The notes under the pieces are model-generated. The model was not told where the DNA came from, made no database searches, and worked only from the letters and a program-made list of their open reading frames with translations. This document shows positions 19,601 through 29,280 of a stretch of 64,000 nt of DNA, one piece after another (position 1 is the first letter of the stretch; every line of letters begins with the position of its first letter). This DNA is from Prolixibacteraceae bacterium (lineage in GTDB: Bacteria; Bacteroidota; Bacteroidia; Bacteroidales; Prolixibacteraceae), in contig JAIOZY010000009.1 in NCBI GenBank assembly GCA_021740385.1, positions 31,396 to 95,395 of the forward strand, given 5' to 3'. The translations under genes were made by a program, and so were the position numbers.

Positions 19601-19772
19601 AAACAAGTCAACAAAAGTCACCATAATGAACCAAGTGGGTAATGTTGTTTCTGAAAACGAATCGAACCTTTCTCTGTTCAGAATCGATGTTTCTCATTTT
19701 GTGCCGGGAGTTTATTTTGCCCGCATCAAAAGCGGAATTCATTCCGAAGTACATAAATTTATTAAATACTAA
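16656..19772 (+). CDS. CBM9-FN3-FN3-clan GH-A glycoside hydrolase with T9SS tail
   Basis: 1038 residues from the ATG at 16656, which opens a proper signal peptide (MLKIANILFFLIFCFTVFFS). A start at 16599 would hide it. Order: CBM9-like (about 25-235), two FN3 modules (about 245-445), an (alpha/beta)8-type catalytic domain (about 450-930) and a divergent T9SS sorting domain (about 950-1038). Clan GH-A hallmarks are Glu637 in LENWNEPDNWW (acid/base) and Glu762 in IWLTEFGWET (nucleophile), with a VINVHHYC strand between. I cannot place it in a named GH family. It is paralogous over the catalytic part to the lipoprotein at 38205. Probable role: surface endo- or exo-glycosidase that starts glycan breakdown. 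Confidence 0.85.
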   Translation: MLKIANILFFLIFCFTVFFSQAQETRAYIAIAPDAPVIDGTIDEVWSNSTKNPILNVVNGPDTTPDDISAFWYSLWDEQNLYFLFEVTDDMLRNNGPEATNYWIHDCAEIFLDMLNEKKQVETGDDENDDKYQYRFIYDLDDEPISENPPMDGVENVSMATEKGYNIEVKMPWTTLIGSHPFGDVIIGRSIGAEFQVADLDDNPGQFMPDNNLAWNNTTGDRIHLTSNFGTIILVDNNLPDTTPPAAISDLNATTLSAVEVNLDWTSPGDDGMVGLSTAYEIRYSTETINDSNWESAHVVEQTLAPEIAGTQQSFIVSGLTGGTTYYFAIKSIDEAGNVSALSNIVNTETSAADLIAPAAITDLKVVKSRPISIEICWTATGDDGSDGTATSYDIRYSQSSITEANWDSYPQQPNTPVPQAAGSQQSVIVIGLNPSTEYNLAIRAIDGQNNISPISNIVTATTSELVVNAKTPMDQFIGVNAFIDDPLDKMMVAGYIREYHSWNWDEGDIWDGGGNLNYPGYPNNQNAFNPSWAGGGWNFDNFYKDLTDAGLFVCPAIQGSVKWLNDEKSFPSSNIPVRSGLDRNDPTSYREHADHMFQFAARYGSTHVSDELLKLADNQTRVSGLGYVSYLENWNEPDNWWDGDDAEFTPANLAAMGSADRDGHEGTMGNTYGVKNADPNMKLVMGGLTQRGLDDNFSYIEEIRQWCLENRTDKQFVYDVINVHHYCGQISPEEAKIKETIQQLVDYRDQYMPDCEIWLTEFGWETSIYDTPFSAIEVGSFSREEVQAQRIVREYLLLSSTGIDRAAQYMLRNVENNGRGQHTSSGFTSVKGEWFPKPSWYYVYTMKNTLKGMFYIGEQASMNSNVNIYKYQNEAGDTTVYALWCPTSNEVVVADYQLSLPNAPTSATLVEMVVDETEGVKTDLKIARNTVLVNVSERPVFVITTSNANSAGSVKIQNKAFSLYPSYTSNTIGVNLTFGNTNKSTKVTIMNQVGNVVSENESNLSLFRIDVSHFVPGVYFARIKSGIHSEVHKFIKY

Positions 19773-19785
19773 ATAAATCTAAAAA

Positions 19786-22700
19786 ATGATTAACAGTATC
19801 TTTCGAAAAAAGCTTTGGTTGTCGCTATTAATGCTCTTCGCATTTGTAACGGTTTCATTGGCACAAAAAATTGACATAACAGGCATTGTTCTCGACAGTG
19901 AGACTAACGAAGCCATACCGGGTGTTAATGTTCTGATAAAAGGTGAATTAACCGGAACAGTAACAAATGTTGATGGCGAATTTAAAATAAATGCCGAAGC
20001 GGGAAGTACCCTTATTTTTTCGTTTTTGGGTTACCTAACCCAGGAAATCAAAGTTGAAAATGCCACTACGTTAAAAGTGGTTTTGAAGCCCGATGTTCAA
20101 CAAATTGACGATGTGGTAGTGGTTGGTTATGGCGTAATGAAAAAAAGTGACTTAACCGGATCTGTTTCGTCGGTTAAAAGCGAGTCGTTTAAAGAGATGG
20201 CCAAAACAGGTCTCGATCAGGCTTTGCAAGGACGTGCTGCCGGGGTAATGGTTACCAATAATACCGGTGCACCGGGTAGCGGTGTGTCCATCCGTATTCG
20301 TGGTGTAGGATCTATTGCACGAAGCAACGAGCCACTTTATATTATTGATGGTGTGCCTATCGACAATGCGCAGATTTCGAACAAACAAACCGGTAACGAC
20401 CAAATCAATACGCTGAGCGGCTTAAATCCCGACGATATTGAGCGTTTCGAAATTCTGAAAGATCCCGCTTCGTGTGCCATTTATGGTGCAAGGGGGGCCA
20501 ACGGTGTGGTGCTCATTACTACAAAAAGAGGTTCGAAGGGAGTCAACAAATTTGAATTTTCTAGCTATTACGGCGTTTCGCAAGTGGTGAAAAAACTCGA
20601 TTTGCTGAATTCAACACAATACCAACGTTTGGTTTACGAAGGTTTGAAGCGTATGCGTGTTCCCGAAAGCGATACCCGCTACATTACCGATGAAGAAGTG
20701 GCCTTGTATAATACCGATTGGCAAGACGAAATTTTTAGAATTGCTCCTACTTACAATGTAAACTTATCGGCACGTGGTGGTTCCGACAAAGCTACCTATT
20801 ATATAAGTGGTGGTTATTATAAATCCGATGGTATTGTGATCAATACAGGTATAGAACGCTTTTCGGCTACATCGAATGTAGATATTAATATGACCGATAA
20901 ATTAAAGATCGGGCTTAATTTAACTGCCAGTCATACAACAGGTTTGAGACAAAACAATAGTGGTATGCAAGCCGGTGTTGACCAAAATAAAGCTACCGGT
21001 GCACCAATTATTGCATCGGCACTTTCGTCCAGTCCGGTTTACCCGGTCCGCGATTCAATAGGCCGATACGGGGTTGATTTACGAAACCGTGCTATTCCCA
21101 ACCCGGTAATGCTGGCAAATGAGCAGGCACTCAATTATACTACCAACCGTATTTTGGCCAGTGTTTATATTGATTATGAAATTATCAAAAACCTGACATT
21201 TCGAAATGTATTTGGATCGGACCTTCGCAATACCAAGGAAAGCTTTTTTTGGGGGCCCTATTATTATCCCGACGATAATTTGTTGATGCCTGCTTCAGGG
21301 CGTGCTTCCGACAATTATAACAACGGTTTATCGTGGGTTTTTACCAGTACGTTGAATTACATGTTCGACATCGGGAAAAACAGTTTTAACGTATTGCTCG
21401 GTCACGAGGCTTCACGCATGCAAACCACCGGAACCTATGTCGAGGTAGGTGGCATGCCCATCGATTATATTAAAACATTCGACTCATCGCCGGCCAATAC
21501 CATTTCAACAAATTTTTACACTGCTAACACGTTGGAGTCGTACTTCGGTAGGGTGAATTACAGTTACGATGATCGTTACTTATTTCAGATCAACATTCGC
21601 CGCGATGGTTCATCGCGTTTTGGACCCAGCAAAAAATGGGGTTTTTTCCCGGCATTCTCGTTTGGTTGGAATGCTGCCAAAGAAAGCTTTATGGAAAGCC
21701 AGCATGTAATTAACGAACTTAAACCCCGCTTGAGTTACGGTATAACCGGTAACCAAAACATAGGAGATTACTCGTGGCGTGGTTCGTTCGAAGTTGGTAC
21801 ATTACCCAGTAGCGATGCCGATGGCATTGTAATGAATTACCTCGATCAATTGGGTGGAAAATATACTTCAATATCCGATTACGGTTTCTCGTGGGAGGAA
21901 TGTCGTACAACCAATATTGGTTTTGATTTGGGTATGTTAGAAAACCGCATCTATTTATCGTTTGATGCCTACAAGCGGGTAACAAATAATTTGATTCTGA
22001 ACGTGCAACTTCCCATTACAACCGGAGTATATTCGGCAACCAACAACGCCGGGAAACTAACCAATACAGGTTACGAATTTGCCATCACCTCGCGCAATAT
22101 TGTTGGAGAATTTAACTGGACCACTGATTTTAACATCAGCTCATCGAAATTGCATGTCAATAAATTGGTAACTGACAGTATTCAAGTTGGAAACAATATA
22201 CTGATTATGGGTCAGGATCTTCAGATTTTTACATATATACGCGAAGAGAATGTCGATTCGATGAGGGGGAACGTTGTTTTACGCGACCTTAACAGTGACC
22301 AAAAAGTAACTTATGGTGGAGCCAGTGCCGATCGTACTACTGTAGGCTCACCGCTGCCAAAATTTTATGGTGGTATGAACAACACTTTTTCATATAAAGG
22401 GTTCGAATTGTCTGTTTTTCTTCAATATGTTTATGGAAACATGATTTACAACTCAACACGCCAGTCGCTCGAAACTTTGCACATACCACCAGGGCAATCG
22501 CTGATTGTTAACTCCACAGTGGAATCTTTTGAAAACCGATGGATATCGAGAGATGTAACCGATGACGAAGGCAATGTTATTTGGGCACAAAACAGGCATA
22601 CTCCCTATCCGGCTACCAATTTTGCCGGAAACAATGTCGATCAACGCGAAGGCCACAATGGTTTTGTTGAAGATGGTTCGTACCTAAGGCTTAAAAATGT

Positions 22701-22932
22701 CAGCTTTGGTTATTCCATTCCGCGCAAATATTTGACAAAGGTTAATTTAACTTCAGCAAAAATATATGTTTCGGCAACCAACCTGTGGACATTAACCAAT
22801 TATTCCGGTTACGATCCTGAAGTGAACAGTGTGTCGGGTTCGGGCATCGAGAGCAATTTAGGTATTGGCCGCGACAGTGGAAGTTATCCGCAATCGCGCA
22901 CTATTACCATGGGTTTAAACATATCGTATTAA
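19786..22932 (+). CDS. SusC-like TonB-dependent outer-membrane oligosaccharide transporter
   Basis: 1048 residues. A signal peptide (to SLAQ) is followed by the carboxypeptidase-D-like regulatory domain (about 29-115, GIVLDSETNEAIPGVNVLIKG), a TonB plug (about 120-230, with the SusC-type IRIRGVGS and PLYIIDGVPID elements) and a 22-strand barrel ending in an aromatic residue (NISY). No STN domain is present, so direct FecR/sigma signalling is unlikely. It forms an importer with the SusD protein encoded 21 bp downstream. Glycan specificity cannot be read from sequence. Confidence 0.96.
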   Translation: MINSIFRKKLWLSLLMLFAFVTVSLAQKIDITGIVLDSETNEAIPGVNVLIKGELTGTVTNVDGEFKINAEAGSTLIFSFLGYLTQEIKVENATTLKVVLKPDVQQIDDVVVVGYGVMKKSDLTGSVSSVKSESFKEMAKTGLDQALQGRAAGVMVTNNTGAPGSGVSIRIRGVGSIARSNEPLYIIDGVPIDNAQISNKQTGNDQINTLSGLNPDDIERFEILKDPASCAIYGARGANGVVLITTKRGSKGVNKFEFSSYYGVSQVVKKLDLLNSTQYQRLVYEGLKRMRVPESDTRYITDEEVALYNTDWQDEIFRIAPTYNVNLSARGGSDKATYYISGGYYKSDGIVINTGIERFSATSNVDINMTDKLKIGLNLTASHTTGLRQNNSGMQAGVDQNKATGAPIIASALSSSPVYPVRDSIGRYGVDLRNRAIPNPVMLANEQALNYTTNRILASVYIDYEIIKNLTFRNVFGSDLRNTKESFFWGPYYYPDDNLLMPASGRASDNYNNGLSWVFTSTLNYMFDIGKNSFNVLLGHEASRMQTTGTYVEVGGMPIDYIKTFDSSPANTISTNFYTANTLESYFGRVNYSYDDRYLFQINIRRDGSSRFGPSKKWGFFPAFSFGWNAAKESFMESQHVINELKPRLSYGITGNQNIGDYSWRGSFEVGTLPSSDADGIVMNYLDQLGGKYTSISDYGFSWEECRTTNIGFDLGMLENRIYLSFDAYKRVTNNLILNVQLPITTGVYSATNNAGKLTNTGYEFAITSRNIVGEFNWTTDFNISSSKLHVNKLVTDSIQVGNNILIMGQDLQIFTYIREENVDSMRGNVVLRDLNSDQKVTYGGASADRTTVGSPLPKFYGGMNNTFSYKGFELSVFLQYVYGNMIYNSTRQSLETLHIPPGQSLIVNSTVESFENRWISRDVTDDEGNVIWAQNRHTPYPATNFAGNNVDQREGHNGFVEDGSYLRLKNVSFGYSIPRKYLTKVNLTSAKIYVSATNLWTLTNYSGYDPEVNSVSGSGIESNLGIGRDSGSYPQSRTITMGLNISY

Positions 22933-22953
22933 TTGAATATAATTTTAAGAGTT

Positions 22954-24489
22954 ATGAACAGAAATATTGTAGCAACAATAAGCATTATACTTTTTTCGGT
23001 CTTTATACTCTCGTGCAGCGAAGAGTTCCTGAACGAAAAACCACTGCATCAAATCGACCTTGAAAACTTTTATACGCAACCTATTGATGCCGAAATTGGC
23101 CTTACAGGAGCCTATAGCCGAATTATTTCGAAGGGAATGATGCAAAACCTTTTCTTTTTCTCTATTTCAGCTGACGAAATTACCAATGGTACGGCAACAC
23201 AAACCGGAATTGGCTCAGGTGAAAATAGAGAATTGGCCACCAGTGCGCTGTGGGGTATGGGCCAGGGTTATAATGAGCCAATGGTTGGTATAGCCAATAT
23301 TAATTTATTGTTGAAAAAAATTACCGATATACCGGACGATAAGTTTGCTTCAGGACGAAAAGATGAAATTATGGGCGAAGCACACTTTCTCAGGGGATGG
23401 GCATTCTACATTTTTGCTATGGGTTACCGTGATGTGCAAATGCAGCTCGAAGTTCCCACCTCATCGTTGCCCGAAGATAACTTTCTTGAAAAGAGTCCAC
23501 AGGAAGAAATACTGGCACAAGCCATGTTCGACCTTAGTAAAGCTGATAGTTTATTGCCCGTTAGGCTAGGAAACGATAAGAGCGAACACGATGTGCGTGG
23601 TCGGGCCAGCAAGTGGGCGGCAAAAGCATTTAAAGCACGCATTCATATGTGGAACAGCGAGTGGGATAAAGCCTACGCCGAATGCAAAGCCATTGTAGAA
23701 AGCAACCAATTTAATATGGCAGAACGATGGATTAACATTTTTGCCGGCGAGAACAACGACCCTGAAGTGATTTGGCAGGCACAAGGCCAGTCGCGCGAAG
23801 AGTACGATTTTATTGGTGTGTACCGTTGGTATTGCGATGCTAATGCCGGCCAGGCTTTGCCACCGTATATGGTTGAAAAGAACCTTACAAATGCTTTTGA
23901 AGTTCCGTATAAGGATGTAAGACTTGAGTACAGCGTAAGGGCAATTGGCCGAAGCGGTACTCCTTCGAATTATGGTGGTCGTAACGTTAAACACTTCAAA
24001 GTGCCTTCGGGTGAAGTTATACAGGGTGTTTCCGATGAGTCGCGCGATAAAAACACACCATTAATGCGCCTGGCTGAAGTTAAGCTGATGATGGCCGAGG
24101 CCATTATTCAATCAAATTATTCATTAGGCACAAAAGAAGAAGTATTGGCTATTTTAAACGAATTGCGGGCAAGGGCTGCCGATCCCGAATTTCGACCTCG
24201 AGAAGAGGATAGCCGGTATGATTATGATGCAAACAAAGGTTGCGAAGGAATAGAATTGCTAACAGTTGATGACATTAACCTGCAAGCGGTTAAAGACGAA
24301 AAATACCGCGAATTGGCTTTCGAATTTATTCGTTGGTTTGACTTGTTACGTTGGAGCCGCATGGAAGATAATTACGAATCGGTAATGGCATTGGTTAATG
24401 CAAGTAGTGTTGATAGGTTGTATTTACCCATTCCACAAAGCCAAATTGAGGCTAACAAAGGTATTTTAAAGCAAAACCCAGGATATTAA
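22954..24489 (+). CDS. SusD-like surface glycan-binding lipoprotein
   Basis: 511 residues from the ATG at 22954, which gives the lipoprotein signal with lipobox FILSC. A TTG start right after the SusC stop is also possible. RagB/SusD features are the N-terminal FLNEKPLHQIDLENFYT segment, TPR-like helices (EAHFLRGWAFYIFAMGYRDV), PLMRLAEVKLMMAEA and the C-terminal YRELAFEFIRWFDLLRW plus LYLPIPQSQIEANKGILKQNPGY. It acts as the lid of the SusC barrel and captures oligosaccharides at the cell surface. Confidence 0.95.
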   Translation: MNRNIVATISIILFSVFILSCSEEFLNEKPLHQIDLENFYTQPIDAEIGLTGAYSRIISKGMMQNLFFFSISADEITNGTATQTGIGSGENRELATSALWGMGQGYNEPMVGIANINLLLKKITDIPDDKFASGRKDEIMGEAHFLRGWAFYIFAMGYRDVQMQLEVPTSSLPEDNFLEKSPQEEILAQAMFDLSKADSLLPVRLGNDKSEHDVRGRASKWAAKAFKARIHMWNSEWDKAYAECKAIVESNQFNMAERWINIFAGENNDPEVIWQAQGQSREEYDFIGVYRWYCDANAGQALPPYMVEKNLTNAFEVPYKDVRLEYSVRAIGRSGTPSNYGGRNVKHFKVPSGEVIQGVSDESRDKNTPLMRLAEVKLMMAEAIIQSNYSLGTKEEVLAILNELRARAADPEFRPREEDSRYDYDANKGCEGIELLTVDDINLQAVKDEKYRELAFEFIRWFDLLRWSRMEDNYESVMALVNASSVDRLYLPIPQSQIEANKGILKQNPGY

Positions 24490-24539
24490 ACATTTAGTTT
24501 TATTAGTTATATAGTGTAATAGTTGATTAGTGTACTAAG

Positions 24540-26963
24540 ATGAGAAGGCTGGTTGTTTTTTTTACAATGTTATATTATTCATTAGTTGTTAATGGGCAGG
24601 AAAACCCTAAAGGAACTAATTACGGAAAATGGGAAAACCTGAAAAACGTTTGGGAAGCATTGTGGATATCCGACCCCAATAGCAACAGCAATGAATATGG
24701 TGTATATCATTTTCGAAAAAATATTTGGCTTAAAGCACAGCCAACTCATTTTATTATTCACGTTTCGGCCGATAATCGGTATCAATTGTTTGTTAACGGG
24801 TTACCCGTTTGTAAAGGCCCGGCAAGGGGAGAGTTTCAAAATTGGAAGTATGAAACCATCGATATTGCTGGGCATCTGGATGCAGGCTCAAATACAATTG
24901 CAGCAAAGGTGTTTAATTTTGGAAAATACCTTCCGGCACAACACTTTACTTCCGGCACAGGTTTTATCCTTCAGTCCGATGCCAAAGAGCATTCGGTCAT
25001 TAATACCAATAATTCGTGGAAGGTTTTCCGAAACAAAGCCTATTCTCCGTTAAGGGTAAGTGGCGATCGAGTGCGTGGTTATTATGTCGTAGGTCCTTGC
25101 GATAGCATTTTTGCTGCAAAATATCCATGGGGTTGGGAAATGCCCGGTTTTGATGATTCAAATTGGTCAAATCCCAATCAATCAATTATTGATCGCGGAA
25201 CGGGAGCTGGTTTTATGCACGGTACAACACGTTCGCTGGTAAAACGTACCATACCTTTAATGGAAGAAAAAGCAAAAAAATTTGCAGCAGTAGTTAGGGT
25301 TGAACCTAAACAACAAATTGAACAAGGTTTTTTGAATCAAGAAAAACCGTTAAAAATTGAAGCAAATAAAAAGGTTAAAATATTAATCGATAATCAAATA
25401 TTAGACGTTGGTTACCCCGAGCTGATTATTTCGAATGGGAAAAATTCGCATATCAGGATCGAGTATGCCGAGGCTTTGTTTGACGAGGACAATTTGAAAG
25501 GCAACCGTAACGAAATTGAAGGCAAAAACATCGCCGGCGCTTTTGATGTAATGGTAGCCGACGGGGGCATCAACCGCAAGTTTTCGCCTTTGTGGCTACG
25601 TGCTTTCAGGTATGTACAACTCGAAATAACTACTTCTGGTGAGCCGCTTTATATCAACAATTTTAGTTACCACAGCTTCAAATATCCTTTCGAAGAAAAA
25701 GCAAGAACCCATTTTGAACCACAGCTTTTCCCTTTCGAAAAAATTTGGGATACTGCATGGCGCACAGCCCGCCTTTGTGCCAACGAAACTTATTGGGATT
25801 GTCCGTATTACGAACAATTACAATACATTGGCGACACACGTATTCAAGCTTTAATATCGCTTTATGTGGCAGGCGACGACAGGCTGATGCGGAATGCCCT
25901 AATCCAGTTTAATAATTCAATTACGGGTGAAGGATTAACCAAATGCAACGCCCCAAATAAAAAACAAGTGATTATTCCACCATTTTCGCTGGCATACATT
26001 GGTATGTTGCACGACTATATGATGCATCGCAACGATGTAGACTTTTTAAAACCCTTGTTGCCCAATATTGAAGTGATACTGGCTTGGTTCGCCCGTCGGA
26101 TGCAAACTAACGGACTGCTTGGCCCGGTGGATTGGTGGCCCTTTGTCGATTGGACCGATGGTTTTTTCAATGGCATCCCTCCTGGGGCCGAGGAGGGCAA
26201 TTCAACCTTGCTGACCCTGGTTTATGCCAAAGCACTGAGCGATGCAGCAGATATTTTTACGGCGTACGGACACCTTGCAAAAGTCGAAACCTGCAGGCAA
26301 AAGTTGGCCGAAATTGAGAAAGGAGTCAACCAATTGTGCTTCGACACTTCGAAAGGATTGTATGCCGATACCCCCGAAATGAAAAGCTACTCGCAGCACA
26401 CTAATGTGTTGGCCGTGTTATCGGGAGTAGCAGCAGTGCGCAACCAAAACGAGCTAATGAAACAAGTGCTGACCAACAAGAGCCTCATTCAATGCTCGCT
26501 GTTTTATAAATTTTACCTGATGCGTGCTTTGGCAAAAACCGGTATGGGCGAACATTATTTCGATCAGCTGAAAATTTGGGAAGAAATGTTGGAATTGGGA
26601 TTAAGTACTTTCCCCGAAACCGCAGGTAAATCGAATTGGCAGGATGATATTCGTTCTGACTGCCACGCCTGGAGCGCTAGTGTTTGTTACGATTTTTTGT
26701 CAATCATTTGCGGTATTAATCCATTATCTCAAGGTTTTAAAACTATTAAAATTGCTCCTGCACCGGGAGAGTTAAATCGTTTGAAAGGCAAAATGCCACA
26801 TCCACACGGGACGATTTCGGTTGATCTAAAAATTACCGAAACCGATGTTACAGGATCAGTAAGCTTACCTGGAAATACAACAGGCATTTTTTGCTGGCAA
26901 GAGAAAATATTGCAGTTAACTGAAGGTAGTCAGCCAATTAACATAAATAATAAAAATGATTAA
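24540..26963 (+). CDS. GH78-family alpha-L-rhamnosidase
   Basis: 807 residues. A signal peptide (to about residue 20) is followed by N-terminal beta-sandwich domains (an LFVNGLPVCKGPARGEF motif typical of rhamnosidase N domains), an (alpha/alpha)6 barrel (about 390-720) and a C-terminal beta domain. The acidic cluster Asp420, Glu425 and Asp432 (in WDCPYYEQLQYIGDTR) has the same +5/+7 spacing as the catalytic cluster of Bacillus RhaB. WPFVDWTDGF follows. Likely reaction: release of terminal alpha-L-rhamnose in the periplasm. It overlaps the GH3 gene by 8 bp, so the two are translationally coupled. Confidence 0.88.
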   Translation: MRRLVVFFTMLYYSLVVNGQENPKGTNYGKWENLKNVWEALWISDPNSNSNEYGVYHFRKNIWLKAQPTHFIIHVSADNRYQLFVNGLPVCKGPARGEFQNWKYETIDIAGHLDAGSNTIAAKVFNFGKYLPAQHFTSGTGFILQSDAKEHSVINTNNSWKVFRNKAYSPLRVSGDRVRGYYVVGPCDSIFAAKYPWGWEMPGFDDSNWSNPNQSIIDRGTGAGFMHGTTRSLVKRTIPLMEEKAKKFAAVVRVEPKQQIEQGFLNQEKPLKIEANKKVKILIDNQILDVGYPELIISNGKNSHIRIEYAEALFDEDNLKGNRNEIEGKNIAGAFDVMVADGGINRKFSPLWLRAFRYVQLEITTSGEPLYINNFSYHSFKYPFEEKARTHFEPQLFPFEKIWDTAWRTARLCANETYWDCPYYEQLQYIGDTRIQALISLYVAGDDRLMRNALIQFNNSITGEGLTKCNAPNKKQVIIPPFSLAYIGMLHDYMMHRNDVDFLKPLLPNIEVILAWFARRMQTNGLLGPVDWWPFVDWTDGFFNGIPPGAEEGNSTLLTLVYAKALSDAADIFTAYGHLAKVETCRQKLAEIEKGVNQLCFDTSKGLYADTPEMKSYSQHTNVLAVLSGVAAVRNQNELMKQVLTNKSLIQCSLFYKFYLMRALAKTGMGEHYFDQLKIWEEMLELGLSTFPETAGKSNWQDDIRSDCHAWSASVCYDFLSIICGINPLSQGFKTIKIAPAPGELNRLKGKMPHPHGTISVDLKITETDVTGSVSLPGNTTGIFCWQEKILQLTEGSQPININNKND

Positions 26964-29262
26964 GCAAGTTTTTTTAATAATAATATCCATGGCTTTTCTT
27001 TTTTGTTTCTGTACAAAAAAGGAAGAATTTTCATATAAAAATCCCGATTTACCAGTACAAGAAAGGATTGATGATTTGATTTCAAAAATGACCTTAGAAG
27101 AAAAGGTCGCACAGCTTCAGATTGAAGACTTTATATATGATTATACGGATACTGTAAAGCTTTATGAACAGTTAAAAAATGGACTTGGTATGCTTTCGTC
27201 GTATCAGTTGAATTTGGAACAAACTGTTAAGAGCAGGAATTTAATTCAAAAATTCATCATTGATAACACCCGTTTGGGTATCCCTGTTATTTTTCTCGAT
27301 GAAGGCTTGCATGGATTGATGAAACCAAATTCAACCAGTTTCCCTCAAGCAATTGGGTTGGCATGCTCGTGGGATACCGATCTTTACGAAAGGGTTTTTA
27401 CTGTAGTAGCACACGAAATGCGATCGAGGGGAGCCCAAATAGCTTTATCGCCGGTTTTGGATGTTTGCCGTGATCCACGCTGGGGAAGGGTTGAGGAAAC
27501 TTATGGGGAAGATCCCTTTCTGAATGGAATACTGGCAATTGCAGCCATTAAGGGGTTTCAGGGGAGTGCTGATGGTAGCATTGCCCCTGGTCATGTTGCT
27601 GCAACACTAAAACACTTTGTTGGTCACGGTGAACCCGAAAATGGGCTAAATATTTCCCCATGCAATATTTCAGAAAGGGTTTTGAGGGAAATGCACATGT
27701 TGCCATTTAAAATGACAATCGATAGTGTAAAACCTTTTGCATTAATGGCTTCGTATAACGAAGTTGATGGCATGCCATCGCATAAAAATAAATGGTTGTT
27801 GAGAAAAATACTCAGGGAAGAATGGGGCTTTGATGGCATGTTGATATCCGACAAAGGTGGAATTGAAATGCTTTACGATCGTCATAAAGTAGCCAATACA
27901 CCCGAGGATGCTGCATTGCAAGCATTCGAAGCAGGTATTGAAGTTGCTTTGCCCGGTAAGTATTATAACTATTTACCACAACTGGTAAGCGAAAAAAAAA
28001 TTGAAGAGAAAGATGTTGATAAAGCAGTAGCCAAAATTCTGCAACTTAAATTCGAGAGCGGGCTGTTCGATAATCGGTATAGCGATCCTGAGGAAGCAAT
28101 AGCTATCAGCCATCTGGAATCTTCAAAAAAATTGGCCCTCGAAGCTGCAGAAAAATCAATTGTTTTGCTCGAAAACAAGAATCAGATTCTTCCTTTAGAT
28201 ATTGATAAATACGAAACCATTGCCGTTGTTGGACCTTGTGCCAATGATGTATCGTTGGGAGGATATCCGGGCGGACCTTATTATAAAACATCGATTCTGA
28301 AAGGAATACAAAATTTTGTGGGCGATCGGATTAATATAATACATTCAAAGGGCACCACCATTACAAAAGATAGCGAAAAGGATATTAATTATAAACGCTG
28401 GCAGGCCGACAGTATAAAATTTGTTCCCCGCGAAGAAAACCTCCAATCGATTAAAGAAGCTGTAAAGGTGGCCCGACAAGCCGATATAATTATCCTTTGT
28501 GTTGGCGAAACAGAATATATCTGTCGCGAGGCATGGTCTAAAACACACCTTGGTGATGCAGCAACGCTCGATTTAATTTGTGAACAAAATGAATTAGCCG
28601 AGGCGATGTTTAACACCGGGAAACCCGTTATTGTTTGTTTAAGTAACGGAAGGCCATTGTCTGTGAACATGATCGCCGGGCGTGCTGATGCTTTGCTTGA
28701 ATGTTGGTACATGGGGCAAGAAACAGGCCGTGCTGTTGCCGAAATCCTTTTCGGAAAAGTATCACCATCGGGGAAACTAACGATTACAATCCCGCGTTCG
28801 GTTGGGCAATTGCCAATTTACTACAATCATAAGCCCTCAGCGCGGTTTGTCGATTATGTAACCATGGGCAGCAAACCCTTGTATCCTTTCGGATATGGTT
28901 TATCGTACAGTAACTTTAAATACAGTAAACCGCTTTTAGACATACTTTCAGTTAAAAATGGAGCAAAAGCAAGGGTTAGTATCGACGTGAGAAATGAAGG
29001 AAGGATGCCTGCCGACGAAATAGTACAACTTTACATAAGGGATAAGGTAAGTTCGGTCTCGAGACCGATAAAGGAATTGAAGGGTTTTAAACGTATTACA
29101 TTGGATGTTGGTGAATCTGAGACCGTTTCTTTTGAAATTGATCATTCAGTTCTCAGTTTTCATAACGAAAACATGGACAGGGTAGTAGAGCCCGGTGAAT
29201 TTGAAATAATGATTGGACGTTCATCGGCCGATTATCAAAGTGTAATTTTTGCTATTGAATAA
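26956..29262 (+). CDS. GH3-family beta-glycosidase, lipoprotein
   Basis: 768 residues. The N-terminus has a lipoprotein-like signal (FLFCFC, Cys17 or Cys19). The (beta/alpha)8 domain carries KHFVGHGEPENG and the nucleophile Asp299 in GMLISDKGGI, where the common SDW is changed to SDK. The C-terminal (alpha/beta) sandwich and a fibronectin-like domain (VDVRNEG...VQLYIRD) complete the usual GH3 layout. Likely activity: beta-glucosidase or beta-xylosidase on imported oligosaccharides in the periplasm. The coding sequence looks more AT-rich at third positions than the neighbouring rhamnosidase. Confidence 0.92.
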   Translation: MIKQVFLIIISMAFLFCFCTKKEEFSYKNPDLPVQERIDDLISKMTLEEKVAQLQIEDFIYDYTDTVKLYEQLKNGLGMLSSYQLNLEQTVKSRNLIQKFIIDNTRLGIPVIFLDEGLHGLMKPNSTSFPQAIGLACSWDTDLYERVFTVVAHEMRSRGAQIALSPVLDVCRDPRWGRVEETYGEDPFLNGILAIAAIKGFQGSADGSIAPGHVAATLKHFVGHGEPENGLNISPCNISERVLREMHMLPFKMTIDSVKPFALMASYNEVDGMPSHKNKWLLRKILREEWGFDGMLISDKGGIEMLYDRHKVANTPEDAALQAFEAGIEVALPGKYYNYLPQLVSEKKIEEKDVDKAVAKILQLKFESGLFDNRYSDPEEAIAISHLESSKKLALEAAEKSIVLLENKNQILPLDIDKYETIAVVGPCANDVSLGGYPGGPYYKTSILKGIQNFVGDRINIIHSKGTTITKDSEKDINYKRWQADSIKFVPREENLQSIKEAVKVARQADIIILCVGETEYICREAWSKTHLGDAATLDLICEQNELAEAMFNTGKPVIVCLSNGRPLSVNMIAGRADALLECWYMGQETGRAVAEILFGKVSPSGKLTITIPRSVGQLPIYYNHKPSARFVDYVTMGSKPLYPFGYGLSYSNFKYSKPLLDILSVKNGAKARVSIDVRNEGRMPADEIVQLYIRDKVSSVSRPIKELKGFKRITLDVGESETVSFEIDHSVLSFHNENMDRVVEPGEFEIMIGRSSADYQSVIFAIE

Positions 29263-29280
29263 TATCTTAAAAAGATAATT

